Notes: generated from the letters alone by a model not told the origin. Counted from the stretch's first letter, positions 1 to 8,061 are shown. The stretch is 64,000 nucleotides of DNA from Dongia rigui (GCF_034044635.1 NZ_JAXCLX010000001.1:2108001-2172000); one strand, 5' to 3'. A program made the numbers and translations.

Positions 1-692
1 CGGTCACCGGCCGTGGCGATGCGCGTATCCCGGTCGATACCCTTGGCGGCCAGGATCGCCGCGATCTGGTCGGCGCTCTTGATGCGTCCATCGGGGGTCA
101 GCAATTCCGGCGACAGGTCGCTTTCCACCAGCTGAAAATCACGCGCGCTGGCGCGGGTCGCGTCGAGCGACCAGGAATCATCATGCGCGATCTCGAAATT
201 GCCCAGGCCGAAGGGCGCCTGGACCGTCGGCAGGCCGGCGGCAAGCAGGGCCGGCAAGCCGCCATCCACCATGGCAATGCGCTGATGACCGAGCGAGCGC
301 AGGGCCAAGACGAGGGCCGCGTCTTCGCCTAAGCCATGGGCCGGGTCGCCCAGCACGATGACCGGTTCGCCGCGGTTGACGCCCAGATTGCGCAAGCGGT
401 CCGTTACCTCGGCATCGCTGCCGGCAAGATCGGCGGCACTCAGGATGCCGGCATTGCGGATCGGCGCCTGGGCGCGCAAAGCCGCATTGCGGGCGTCCAG
501 CACGATGGCGCCGTCGGCAATGACCGCACGGGCCTCATCGACGGAGAGCAGCCATTTGCGGTCGAAACCGATGACGTCGACCGCCTCGGCCGGGGCCGCG
601 GCGATGCCGGTCAGCGCTGCGATCGCGCCCACGGAAATTGGCGTCGCGGCCAGAAAAGCGGCAATAATCAGTGACTTAGGCTGAATAATCAT
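1..692 (-). CDS. Exported rhodanese-like (thiosulfate sulfurtransferase family) protein, 3' end cut by window edge
   Basis: About 230 codons are visible; the end lies outside the window. The protein starts MIIQPKSL and has an N-terminal hydrophobic signal sequence with a likely cleavage after AAAPAEA, so it should act in the periplasm. It then shows a rhodanese-like domain (VDEARAVIADGAIVLDAR, later MVDGGLPALLAAGLP) and the beginning of a second one after LLTPDGRIKSADQI, as in two-domain sulfurtransferases. The stretch where the second domain should carry the catalytic Cys reads RIATAGD, with no Cys seen before the sequence ends. The family transfers sulfane sulfur to thiol or cyanide acceptors. 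The assignment to the fold is fairly firm; activity is doubtful. Confidence 0.7.
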   Translation of the reverse strand, partial: MIIQPKSLIIAAFLAATPISVGAIAALTGIAAAPAEAVDVIGFDRKWLLSVDEARAVIADGAIVLDARNAALRAQAPIRNAGILSAADLAGSDAEVTDRLRNLGVNRGEPVIVLGDPAHGLGEDAALVLALRSLGHQRIAMVDGGLPALLAAGLPTVQAPFGLGNFEIAHDDSWSLDATRASARDFQLVESDLSPELLTPDGRIKSADQIAAILAAKGIDRDTRIATAGD

Positions 693-814
693 CCGTCCTC
701 ACAGATCGGCCTGCCAGTATCTGTCGACGACAATGTCAACGAGGCAGACCTATTCATCTCCCTTTAAACACTATTAGATCGATAGAGTAAAGAGAGAAAT
801 ACTTAAGCCCGTCT

Positions 815-1708
815 TTAGGGATTCTGGACTTCGGCCAGAATCCAGTCGCGGAAGGTCCGGGCCGGATGCGCCAGGCGCTCGCCGGCCCGCTCCACCAGGT
901 AGAAGGCCTCGCTGCTTTTGATCTTCGCTGCACAGGGGGCGACCAGCCGCTTTTCCGCCAGCAGCCGGTCGACGAAACAGGATCGCCCCAGCATGAAACC
1001 ACTGCCGGCGAGGGTCAGGTCCACGGCGAGGCTTGCCGTGTCGAAGACGACGGCCTCCGTCGCAGCACCCGCCGGGAAGCCGGCGCCGCGGAACCAGTCG
1101 GTCCAGCCTTCGGCGAAGCTTGCCACATGGATGAGGCGCTGCCGGCTAAAGGCTTCCGGCGGCAAGGGCCGCGGCAATCCTTCCGCCAGTTCCGGCGCGC
1201 AGACCGGAAACAGCCGGTCGCGCGTCAGCCGATAGGCGGTGAGCTGCGGCCAGGCGCCGATACCGCAACGGATCTCGAAATCCGCGTCGCGGTCGATCTC
1301 CAGCGGCGTCCACAGCGTGGTCAGAAGGCGCAGCCGCATATCCGGATGCTGATTGAGGAAACGCGGCAGGCGGGGCGCCAGCCACAAATGCGCAAAGCCG
1401 GCGGTGACGCGCACCGACACGTCTGCCGCCGACCGCCCATGGAAGATCTCATCCGTCCCCGCCCCCAGCCGGTCAAAGGCATCGCGGATGACGGTGAGGT
1501 AGGAAAGACCCGCCTCAGTGAGGCTCAGCCCCTGCGGCCGGCGCAGAAACAGGCTCTGCCCCAGATGCTCCTCCAGCGCCTTGACCTGCTGGCTGATGGC
1601 CGCCGCCGTGACGCCCAGCTCGTCGCCGGCCCGGGCAAAGGAAATGTGCCGGGCGGCGGCTTCAAAGGAGCGCAGCATCCCTAAGGGCGGCAGCTTACGG
1701 AACGTCAT
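815..1708 (-). CDS. LysR-family regulator, probable choline-sulfate utilization activator
   Basis: A 297-residue LysR-type regulator: an N-terminal winged helix-turn-helix (PLGMLRSFEAAARHISF, then ELGVTAAAISQQVKALE) followed by a periplasmic-binding-protein-like effector domain. It is of the GcvA-like subgroup. It is transcribed divergently from betC with only 114 bases between the start codons, and a LysR-type palindrome lies between them, so it very likely controls betC and itself. The ATG at 1708 is preferred; a GTG at 1717 would begin almost inside the operator. The pairing of such a regulator with choline-sulfatase is a known arrangement; the inducer is inferred. Confidence 0.85.
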   Translation of the reverse strand: MTFRKLPPLGMLRSFEAAARHISFARAGDELGVTAAAISQQVKALEEHLGQSLFLRRPQGLSLTEAGLSYLTVIRDAFDRLGAGTDEIFHGRSAADVSVRVTAGFAHLWLAPRLPRFLNQHPDMRLRLLTTLWTPLEIDRDADFEIRCGIGAWPQLTAYRLTRDRLFPVCAPELAEGLPRPLPPEAFSRQRLIHVASFAEGWTDWFRGAGFPAGAATEAVVFDTASLAVDLTLAGSGFMLGRSCFVDRLLAEKRLVAPCAAKIKSSEAFYLVERAGERLAHPARTFRDWILAEVQNP

Positions 1709-1718
1709 GGCGGTCACC

Positions 1719-1752
1719 AGGCTAAGACGAACTTAGCCTCTGACTCTATAAT
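1719..1752 (+). promoter_or_regulatory. LysR operator plus -10 box in the betC/LysR divergent promoter
   Basis: Positions 1719-1739 form a perfect inverted repeat, AGGCTAAG-ACGAA-CTTAGCCT, containing the LysR T-N11-A core (TAAG-N5-CTTA, 1724-1736). A perfect -10 hexamer TATAAT follows at 1747-1752 reading toward betC. The position expected for a -35 box falls inside the palindrome and does not resemble TTGACA, as expected for an activator-dependent promoter. The palindrome also sits just upstream of the regulator's own start, suggesting autoregulation. Confidence 0.65.
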
Positions 1753-1822
1753 TTCTGGTTTGAAGACGCCAGTTCCAAGGGTGACACTTGGTCTCAGCTC
1801 CAGGCGACAACGGGGAACCCAG

Positions 1823-3349
1823 ATGGCACAGCGCAAACCGAATTTCGTCATTTTCATGCTCGACCAATTGGCGCCGCAATTCATGCCGAGCTACGGCCAC
1901 CCCGTCGTGAAGATGCCGGCGATGCAGGCCTTCGCCGACAAATCGGCGGTGTTCGACGCCGCCTATTGCAACTATCCGCTCTGCGCCCCGGCCCGCTATT
2001 CCTTCATGTCGGGACGCCTTCCCACCAAGATCGGCGCCTGGGACAATGCCGCCGAATTCATGGCCGAGATCCCGACCTTCGCCCATCACCTCTCCGCGCT
2101 TGGCTACGACACCACCCTCTCCGGCAAGATGCATTTCTGCGGGCCGGATCAGCTCCACGGTTTCCACCGCCGCCTCACCACCGATGTCTATCCCTCCGAC
2201 TTCGCCTGGGTCCCAAATTGGGACCATCCGGAAATGAAGCTCGACTGGTTCCACAACATGGACGTGGTGCACGACGCCGGCATCTGCACGCGCTCGGCCT
2301 ATCTCGATTTCGATGACGAGGTCGTGTTCCTCGCCAAGCGCCATCTCTTCGACCTGGCGCGTAAAGGCGACGATCAGCCCTTCTGCCTCGTCGTGTCGCT
2401 GATCAGCCCGCACGATCCCTATCTGGCGCGGAAGGAACATTGGGACATGTATCGGCATGACGATATCGACATGCCGAAATTGAAGGCTGGTTCCGTGCCC
2501 TTGAACCCGCATGAACAGCGCATCTCCAACGGCATCGGCATGCTCGATCCGGCACCGACCGAAGATGCCATTCGCAATGCCCGCCATGCCTATTACGGCA
2601 CGGTCTCCTATATCGACGAGCGTTTCGCCGACATGATGCAGGCGCTCAAAGAAAGCGGCTTTGCCGACAACACCTACACCATCGTCACTGGCGATCATGG
2701 CGACATGCTGGGCGAGCGCGGGCTGTGGTTCAAGATGAACTGGTTCGAGAATTCGGCGCGCATCCCGATGATCATCAACGGCCCCGGCGTCAAGGCCGGG
2801 CGTGTCAAGGAAGCGGTCTCGCAGATCGACATTCTCCCCACCCTCCTCGACCTCGCCACCAGTGGCGCGCCACAGCATGAGGAAGTCGTGACCGAAGGCC
2901 GCTCGATGGTGCCGCACATCACCGGGGGCAAGGGCCATGACGAGGTGATCGGCGAATATATGGGCGAAGGTGCCAAGGCGCCCGGCGTCATGATCCGCCG
3001 TGGCAAAATGAAGTTCGTCCATTTCCAGTCCGACCCCGATCAGCTCTACGATCTCGAAGCCGATCCCTTGGAAGTGAAGAACCTCGCCGCCGATCCCGCT
3101 TATGCCGCACAGGTTGCCGCCTTGCGTGCCGAGATCGCGAAGGGCTGGGACATGGAAGGCATCCGCCAGCAGGTAGTGGCCAGCCAGCGCCGCCGGCGTT
3201 ACTTGAACGACATCCTCAGGAAACAGGGTGTGGCCTGGGACTACCAGCCGGTCTTCGACGCAAAGGGGCAGTATATCCGCAACACCGTGCCGATCTTCGA
3301 ACTGGAGATGCGCTCGCGCTTCCCGGTGGTGAAGAAGGCAGCGGAGTAG
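1823..3349 (+). CDS. betC: Choline-sulfatase
   Basis: A 508-residue type I sulfatase. The formylglycine signature C-x-P-x-R is CAPAR at residues 54-58 (context YPLCAPARYSFMSGR), where the Cys is converted to formylglycine. Metal-binding motifs include MLDQ near residue 12 and TGDHGDMLGERG in the middle. The length and the C-terminal region with many basic residues fit choline-sulfatase. It hydrolyses choline-O-sulfate to choline and sulfate, feeding glycine-betaine synthesis or carbon/sulfur supply. No signal peptide is seen, so it is cytoplasmic. The start is the ATG after GGGGAACCCAG; upstream in-frame TTG codons lie in the leader. No betA/betB or transporter is adjacent. Confidence 0.88.
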   Translation: MAQRKPNFVIFMLDQLAPQFMPSYGHPVVKMPAMQAFADKSAVFDAAYCNYPLCAPARYSFMSGRLPTKIGAWDNAAEFMAEIPTFAHHLSALGYDTTLSGKMHFCGPDQLHGFHRRLTTDVYPSDFAWVPNWDHPEMKLDWFHNMDVVHDAGICTRSAYLDFDDEVVFLAKRHLFDLARKGDDQPFCLVVSLISPHDPYLARKEHWDMYRHDDIDMPKLKAGSVPLNPHEQRISNGIGMLDPAPTEDAIRNARHAYYGTVSYIDERFADMMQALKESGFADNTYTIVTGDHGDMLGERGLWFKMNWFENSARIPMIINGPGVKAGRVKEAVSQIDILPTLLDLATSGAPQHEEVVTEGRSMVPHITGGKGHDEVIGEYMGEGAKAPGVMIRRGKMKFVHFQSDPDQLYDLEADPLEVKNLAADPAYAAQVAALRAEIAKGWDMEGIRQQVVASQRRRRYLNDILRKQGVAWDYQPVFDAKGQYIRNTVPIFELEMRSRFPVVKKAAE

Positions 3350-3353
3350 TGCT

Positions 3354-4310
3354 CTAGTCGATCTCGATCACGACCTTCCCCTGCGCGCGGCGCTGACGCA
3401 GTGCGTCATGCGCCGCATCCGCTTGTGCCAGCGTGTATCGCGTCGGGTCGACGCGCGGCAGCAGCTGGCCGTTCTCAGCGAGTACTGCGGCTTGGCGCAA
3501 AATGTCACCGTGATGCGGCCGGCCTTTGCCCGAGAGCAGCGGCAGCAAGGTGAAGACACCGGAATAGGTGGCGGCGCGGAATGACAGCGGCGCCAGGGCA
3601 TGACTGCTCCAGCCGAGGCAACTCACCACGCGGCCGGTATAGCTTTTGACGGCGCGGAAAGCGGCATCGAGCGACGCACCACCCACCGTGTCATAGACAA
3701 CATCGAAGCCTTCGCCGTCGGTGAACTTGGCGACATAAGCCTCGACCGGGCTGTCGCGGTCGGTCGCATAGACCTCGGCGCCCTTCGCCTTGGCCAGCTG
3801 CACGACCATGTGGCCGACACCGCCCGCGCCACCCAGGACCAGCACCTTCTCCCCCGGCTGCACATGCGCGCGGTCGACCAGGCCTTCCCAGGCGGTGATG
3901 AAGATGAGGGGCAAGGCCGCCGCTTCGCGAAAGCTGAGATTGGTGGGCTTCAGGGCCAGCAGATCAGCATCAGCCGCCACGTATTGGGCCAGCGTCCCCT
4001 GATGCCCGCCGACACCACCGACCATGCCGAAGACCTCGTCGCCATAGCGGAAGCCAGTGACGCCCGCACCCACGGCCTCGACCGTGCCGGCCATGTCGAG
4101 TCCCAGGATCGCCGGCAGCGGATGGCGGGCATGGGCTGCCTCTCCAGCGCGGATCTTGAGGTCCAGGGGGTTGACGCCGCTGGCCTTGATGCGGACCAGC
4201 ACCTCACCTGCCGCCACCACCGGTCGCGGGCGTTCGGTCAGCTGGAAGGGCGCATCCGGGCCCGTCGCTATCAGGGCGCGCATTGTTCGGGCGGTCATGT
4301 CTTGTGCCAT
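3354..4310 (-). CDS. Zinc-type alcohol dehydrogenase/quinone oxidoreductase-like MDR protein
   Basis: A 318-residue medium-chain dehydrogenase/reductase: an N-terminal GroES-like domain (GEVLVRIKASGVNPLDLKI, then GLDMAGTVEAVG) and a Rossmann domain with VLGGAGGVGHMVVQLA. The zinc-ligand cysteines of classical alcohol dehydrogenases are absent, which points to the NADPH:quinone-reductase-like subgroup. The start at 4310 is chosen because GGAGGA precedes it by a few bases; an in-frame ATG further upstream at 4373 lacks such a site. It is divergent from a LysR gene that may control it and converges on betC with 4 bases between the stops. The substrate cannot be read from sequence. Confidence 0.85.
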   Translation of the reverse strand: MAQDMTARTMRALIATGPDAPFQLTERPRPVVAAGEVLVRIKASGVNPLDLKIRAGEAAHARHPLPAILGLDMAGTVEAVGAGVTGFRYGDEVFGMVGGVGGHQGTLAQYVAADADLLALKPTNLSFREAAALPLIFITAWEGLVDRAHVQPGEKVLVLGGAGGVGHMVVQLAKAKGAEVYATDRDSPVEAYVAKFTDGEGFDVVYDTVGGASLDAAFRAVKSYTGRVVSCLGWSSHALAPLSFRAATYSGVFTLLPLLSGKGRPHHGDILRQAAVLAENGQLLPRVDPTRYTLAQADAAHDALRQRRAQGKVVIEID

Positions 4311-4390
4311 CTCGTCCTCCATCGCGGGGTCCATGGACAAAGGATGGGGCGTACGAATTCGTTTGGCGATCAACGATAATGTTCAAATGC

Positions 4391-4406
4391 CATGCAGAAA
4401 TGCATG
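4391..4406. promoter_or_regulatory. Inverted repeat in the oxidoreductase/LysR intergenic region
   Basis: CATGCA-GAAA-TGCATG is a perfect 6-base inverted repeat with a 4-base centre, lying between the divergent starts at 4310 and 4428. It could be the operator for the adjacent LysR protein, although the spacing gives T-N10-A rather than the usual T-N11-A. Functional assignment is inference from position. Confidence 0.35.
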
Positions 4407-4427
4407 AATAAGGTTAAGCTCCAATCC

Positions 4428-5288
4428 ATGAACCAGCCGATGGATTGGAGCGATCTCAAGGTTTTCCTCGCCATTGCCCGGGCGGGCACCCTGGCGGGAG
4501 CGGCCAAGGCCATCGGCCAGACGCAGCCCACGATGGGGCGCCGGCTGCGGGCGCTGGAGGGCGCCCTGGGCCAGATACTGTTTCAGCGCAGCACCGGCGG
4601 CTTCGTCCTCACCGATGCAGGCCAGGCCATTCTGGCCCATGCCGAACGGATGGAAGAGGAGGCGCTGGCCGTCACCCGCGCCACCGCCGATGGTGGCCTG
4701 AGCGGCGAGATCCGCCTGGCGTCTTCCGACTGGTTCGGCGCCCATGTCCTGGCCCCATTGCTTGCCCGCTTCACCCAAGCGCATCCCGGCATCACGGTGG
4801 AGCTGCTGACCGACCAGCGCCGCTATAGCCTGGCGCGGCGCGAAGCGGATCTCGCCTTCCGCATCGCGCGGTTCGATGAGCCGGACGTGATCCAGCGCAA
4901 GGCGCTCACCATGGGCTATGCGCTCTATGGTCCGCGTGGCGCGGCACCTGTGTCGTTACGCGATGGTGCTGGTGTCAGCCTGGTGACGATGGACGAAGCC
5001 TTCAGCGATCTGCCCGACCGCGCCTGGCTGCGCCGCGTCCTGCCGAAGGCGCGCATCGCCTTGCGCAGCAACAACCGCGATGTTCAGGCACAGGCTTGTC
5101 TTGCCGGCGCAGGGCTTGCCGTCCTGCCGCGTCTGCTGGGTGATCGTGTTTCCGCCCTGCAAGCGCTCGACCTCGGCGAGGCGCCGCCCTCACGCGATGT
5201 CTGGGTCGGCTATCACCGCGACCTCAAACGCGTGGCACGTCTGCGCACGCTGCTCGATTTCCTGCTGGAGCACTTTGCGGTCTCTTGA
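4428..5288 (+). CDS. LysR-family transcriptional regulator
   Basis: A 286-residue LysR-type regulator starting MNQPMDWSDLK: the wHTH covers residues 1-65 (VFLAIARAGTLAGAAKAIG, then QTQPTMGRRLRALE), followed by the effector-binding domain (GEIRLASSDWFG through the C-terminus). Several in-frame ATGs exist (4392, 4404, 4428, 4440); 4428 gives the family-typical short N-terminus. It is divergent from the MDR oxidoreductase, the usual arrangement of a LysR regulator and its target. Its stop codon TGA overlaps the -35 box of the next operon. The inducer is unknown. Confidence 0.8.
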   Translation: MNQPMDWSDLKVFLAIARAGTLAGAAKAIGQTQPTMGRRLRALEGALGQILFQRSTGGFVLTDAGQAILAHAERMEEEALAVTRATADGGLSGEIRLASSDWFGAHVLAPLLARFTQAHPGITVELLTDQRRYSLARREADLAFRIARFDEPDVIQRKALTMGYALYGPRGAAPVSLRDGAGVSLVTMDEAFSDLPDRAWLRRVLPKARIALRSNNRDVQAQACLAGAGLAVLPRLLGDRVSALQALDLGEAPPSRDVWVGYHRDLKRVARLRTLLDFLLEHFAVS

Positions 5289-5329
5289 CAAGCGCATAAT
5301 ACATTCATATATTCGAATATATGAATGTA
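5285..5329 (+). promoter_or_regulatory. Promoter with superimposed 30-bp operator and leaderless start of the ArsR operon
   Basis: A -35 TTGACA at 5285-5290 and a -10 TATATT at 5308-5313 are separated by exactly 17 bases. A perfect palindrome spans 5300-5329: the left half is TACATTCATATATTC and the right half is its reverse complement. The palindrome covers the -10 box, the expected transcription start (about 5320-5321) and the ATG at 5321. There is therefore no room for a ribosome-binding site, and the transcript should be leaderless. An AT-rich palindrome over the promoter is typical of BigR/SqrR-type ArsR repressors. Confidence 0.75.
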
Positions 5330-5653
5330 AAAGCCGCACACCTCACCGAGGCGGACGATCTTCTTGCCAAGGCGGCGGAAGCGGCGTCTTTCCTGCGCGG
5401 TCTCGCGCATGAACACAGGCTTGCCATTCTGTGTACCCTGGCGGCTGGACCGCTCTGTGTCGGCGATATCGGCGCGGCACTCGGCATGGCCCAGCCCAAG
5501 GTGTCGCAGCATCTGATGCGCCTCCGCGCCGAGGGGCTGGTGGCGACCGAGCGTGATGGCACCAGCATCTATTACCGCATCGCCAGCAAGCCGGCATTGG
5601 AGATCGCGGGCGTGCTCAAGAAGACCTTCTGCCCGCCCAAGAAGCGGCGCTGA
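5321..5653 (+). CDS. ArsR-family repressor, BigR/SqrR-like sulfide sensor
   Basis: A 110-residue winged-helix ArsR protein (FLRGLAHEHRLAILCTL, recognition helix MAQPKVSQHLMRLR, wing ATERDGTSIYYRIAS). Cys38 in helix 2 (AILCTL) and Cys104 near the C-terminus (KTFCPP) match the spacing of the two redox cysteines of BigR and SqrR, which form a disulfide or polysulfide link on exposure to reactive sulfur and release DNA. A third Cys, Cys46, is extra. It is the first gene of an operon with two YeeE/YedE proteins and a flavin reductase, supporting a sulfur role. The start overlaps the operator and the mRNA appears leaderless. A metal-sensing role is the main alternative. Confidence 0.85.
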   Translation: MNVKAAHLTEADDLLAKAAEAASFLRGLAHEHRLAILCTLAAGPLCVGDIGAALGMAQPKVSQHLMRLRAEGLVATERDGTSIYYRIASKPALEIAGVLKKTFCPPKKRR

Positions 5654-5675
5654 TCGGTCGGGAAAGGATCGCCAT

Positions 5676-6104
5676 ATGGATTGGAACGCATTCAGCCCGA
5701 TCACGGCACTGGCAGGCGGTGCCCTTATTGGTCTGGCCGCACTCATCCTGATGGCGGGAATCGGCCGCATTGCCGGCATCAGCGGCATTATCGGCAGCCT
5801 CATCAGCCAGCCGCGCGCCGATTTCGGCTGGCGCCTGCTGTTCCTCGTCGGCATGGCTCTTGGCGCTTTCAACATGGCCAAGACGCTGGGTGGCTTCGCC
5901 CCTTCCACCAGCGCCAATCTGCCGGGACTCATCGTCGCCGGCTTGCTGGTTGGCTATGGCACGCGGCTGGGTTCCGGCTGCACCAGCGGCCATGGCATTT
6001 GCGGATTGGCGCGGCTGTCACCGCGGTCCCTGGCGGCGGTCGCCGTCTTCATGGCCGCGGGCATGCTGACGACCTTTGTCATGCGCCACGTCGTGGGGGG
6101 CTGA
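5676..6104 (+). CDS. YeeE/YedE-family membrane protein, N-terminal half
   Basis: A 142-residue integral membrane protein of the YeeE/YedE (DUF395, sulfur transport) family, with about four hydrophobic segments. It carries the conserved motif GSGCTSGHGICG with Cys102 and Cys109. Full-size members such as the thiosulfate importer TsuA relay thiosulfate across the membrane through conserved cysteines; here the protein is a half and the next gene is the other half. GGAAAGGA precedes the ATG at 5676; the gene starts 22 bases after the ArsR stop. Likely function: uptake or export of thiosulfate or another small sulfur species; direction not determinable. Confidence 0.85.
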   Translation: MDWNAFSPITALAGGALIGLAALILMAGIGRIAGISGIIGSLISQPRADFGWRLLFLVGMALGAFNMAKTLGGFAPSTSANLPGLIVAGLLVGYGTRLGSGCTSGHGICGLARLSPRSLAAVAVFMAAGMLTTFVMRHVVGG

Positions 6105-6107
6105 CCC

Positions 6108-6548
6108 ATGCTGTCGCGTCTTCTGATCGGGTCGATTGCCGGCGGTCTCTTCGGTGCCGGGTTGGTCTTGTCCGGCATGGCCAATCCGACGAAGGTTCTG
6201 GCCTTCCTCGATCTCGCGGCCATCGGCCAGGGCGGCTGGGACCCGAGCCTTGCCTTCGTCATGGCCGGCGCGTTGATCGTCACGGTGCCGGGTTTTGCCT
6301 GGCTACGCCGCCGGGCCAAACCGATGGCGGCTGAACGTTTTCATCTTCCACCCGTGCAAGCGATTGACCGCCGCCTGCTCCTGGGGTCGGCCATCTTCGG
6401 TGTCGGCTGGGGCCTTGCCGGCATCTGCCCCGGCCCTGCCGTGACTTTGCTGGCGTTGGGCGGGGTGAATGGCTGGATTTTCTTTGCGGCGCTGCTCGCC
6501 GGCATGTTCTTGTTCGAGAAACTCTCCCACCGTCCAGAGACCAACTGA
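6108..6548 (+). CDS. YeeE/YedE-family membrane protein, C-terminal half
   Basis: A 146-residue partner of the preceding gene, starting 3 bases after its stop. Motifs are LVLSGMANPTKVLAFLD near the N-terminus and GWGLAGICPGPA around residues 100-111 with Cys107, both typical of the second half of YeeE/YedE proteins. It has about four membrane segments. The two halves presumably assemble into one pore for a sulfur compound. The stop codon overlaps the start of the flavin reductase (TGATG), indicating translational coupling. Confidence 0.85.
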   Translation: MLSRLLIGSIAGGLFGAGLVLSGMANPTKVLAFLDLAAIGQGGWDPSLAFVMAGALIVTVPGFAWLRRRAKPMAAERFHLPPVQAIDRRLLLGSAIFGVGWGLAGICPGPAVTLLALGGVNGWIFFAALLAGMFLFEKLSHRPETN

Positions 6549-7183
6549 TGTTCTATGAACCCCGCCTCGGCAATAGCGGCCTTGCCATCGACCCCTTGAA
6601 GGCGCTGGTCGTGCCGCGGCCGATCGGCTGGATCTCCAGTGTCGATCTGGAGGGCTGCGTCAATCTTGCGCCGTTCAGCTTCTTCAACCTGGTGGCGGAC
6701 AGCCCGCCCATCGTCATGTTCGCCCCCAGCGGCACCAAGGCCGATGGCAGCCGCAAGGATTCGCTCAACAATGCCGAGGCGGTCGGTGCCTTCGTCGTCA
6801 ATCTCGCGACCTATGATTTGCGCGACGAGATGAACGCCACGTCGGCGCGCCTGCCTGCCGGCGAAAGCGAGGCAGAAGCGGCGGGGCTCGAAATGGTGCC
6901 GTCCAGCATCGTGGCGCCGCCCCGCGTCAAAGCCTCGCCGGTGGCGCTGGAATGCCGCTATCTGCAAAGCGTCGTGCTGCCGACGCTTGATCCGGCGCAG
7001 CCCAACACGGTCGTCTTCGGCGATGTGGTGGGGGTCCATATCGATGAGGGGCTCATCGTCGATGGCCGCGTCGACATCACGCGCGCGCGGCCGATCGCGC
7101 GCATGGGCTACTCCCTCTATGCCGTGATCGACCAGACCTTCCGCATGTCGCGGCCGGCCAGCGCAGACGGCCGGCTGGATTGA
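6548..7183 (+). CDS. Flavin reductase-like FMN-binding protein
   Basis: A 211-residue protein of the flavin reductase/DIM6-NTAB family with the FMN-binding split-barrel fold: VVPRPIGWISSVD at residues 22-34, then NLAPFSFFNLVADSPPIV. Such proteins supply reduced flavin or act as FMN-dependent oxidoreductases. It overlaps the stop of the upstream YeeE/YedE gene by one base and is the last gene of the sulfide-type operon, so it may act in oxidising or reducing a sulfur compound; this role is inference. No signal peptide. Confidence 0.83.
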   Translation: MFYEPRLGNSGLAIDPLKALVVPRPIGWISSVDLEGCVNLAPFSFFNLVADSPPIVMFAPSGTKADGSRKDSLNNAEAVGAFVVNLATYDLRDEMNATSARLPAGESEAEAAGLEMVPSSIVAPPRVKASPVALECRYLQSVVLPTLDPAQPNTVVFGDVVGVHIDEGLIVDGRVDITRARPIARMGYSLYAVIDQTFRMSRPASADGRLD

Positions 7184-7187
7184 CGCG

Positions 7188-8045
7188 CTACCAGCACAAA
7201 TAAGGCAGGGCGTAATCGGGGCGCGGACCGCCGCGCGACAATTCCTTCAATGCCACGGCGTCGACCTTGTCGTCCTTCAACAAGGCGGCGTGGTGGATGC
7301 CCCCGCCGATCAGCAGCGATCTGGCGCCGATCCCGGCGGCACCGGCCACATCTGTCCGCAAGGCATCGCCGATGCCGACCAGCCGCGCTGGTGCGACCTT
7401 GAAATCATTGAGCACGCGGCGATAGATGCCGGCATGGGGCTTGCCTTCAATGAGGATGCGCCCATCCATTTCGAAATAGGCTTCGGCAATGGCACCGGCG
7501 CAGATTTCGGCAATGCGCCCGCGATGCACGATGAGGTCCGGATTGGCGCAGACCAGGGTGAGATCGCGCGCGCGTGCCGCTTTCAACACATTGGTGAAAT
7601 CCGCGACCTTCACCTCGGGGCTCGCCACACCCAGCACCAGCAGGAAGTCGGCGGCGGCGATATCCTGCGTCAGGTCTAGATCGAGGCCGTCGGTGAAAGT
7701 CGTGTCCTGCGGCCCGATGATCTGATAGGCCCTGCGCCCCAGGCTGTCATAACCGGCGGCGTCGCACCTGGCGAGGTGGCCCCAGACTTCCTCGCCCGAG
7801 GTATAGAAGCCGGCATAGAGATCGTCGCTGATGCCCATCTCGCGCAGACGCGGCCGCACCGTTTCGATGCGGCGCGGCGCGTTGGAGACGAGGGCCACGG
7901 GAATGTTCCGGCTTTTGAGGCCGCGCAAGGCCTCGATGGCGGCGGGATAGGCCTTGATGCCGTCATGCATGCAGCCCCACAGATCCATCACCACAAGGTC
8001 GATGTCGTCGGCGATGGCAGAAAGGCCGTTCGGGAATTGAGTCAT
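7188..8045 (-). CDS. HAD-superfamily class IIA hydrolase
   Basis: A 285-residue HAD phosphatase of the subclass IIA with motif I as VVMDLWGCMHDG, motif II as VALVSNAPR (residues about 50-58), the Lys motif in LIEGKPHAGIYRRVL and motif IV GIGDALRTDVAGAAGIGA. It resembles the NagD/pyridoxal-phosphatase branch of the family and should dephosphorylate a small cytosolic metabolite; the substrate is unknown. The start is 16 bases after the stop of the upstream EAL gene, so the two are likely cotranscribed. The ribosome-binding site is weak (AAAGACAAAG). Confidence 0.82.
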   Translation of the reverse strand: MTQFPNGLSAIADDIDLVVMDLWGCMHDGIKAYPAAIEALRGLKSRNIPVALVSNAPRRIETVRPRLREMGISDDLYAGFYTSGEEVWGHLARCDAAGYDSLGRRAYQIIGPQDTTFTDGLDLDLTQDIAAADFLLVLGVASPEVKVADFTNVLKAARARDLTLVCANPDLIVHRGRIAEICAGAIAEAYFEMDGRILIEGKPHAGIYRRVLNDFKVAPARLVGIGDALRTDVAGAAGIGARSLLIGGGIHHAALLKDDKVDAVALKELSRGGPRPDYALPYLCW

Positions 8046-8061
8046 GTCGTCTTTGTCTTTG

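Noticed and set aside
1733-3022. A 429-residue open frame antisense to betC
   Set aside because: It is a codon-bias shadow of betC: composition is His/Asp/Gly-rich with no domain, and betC has clear catalytic motifs on the other strand.
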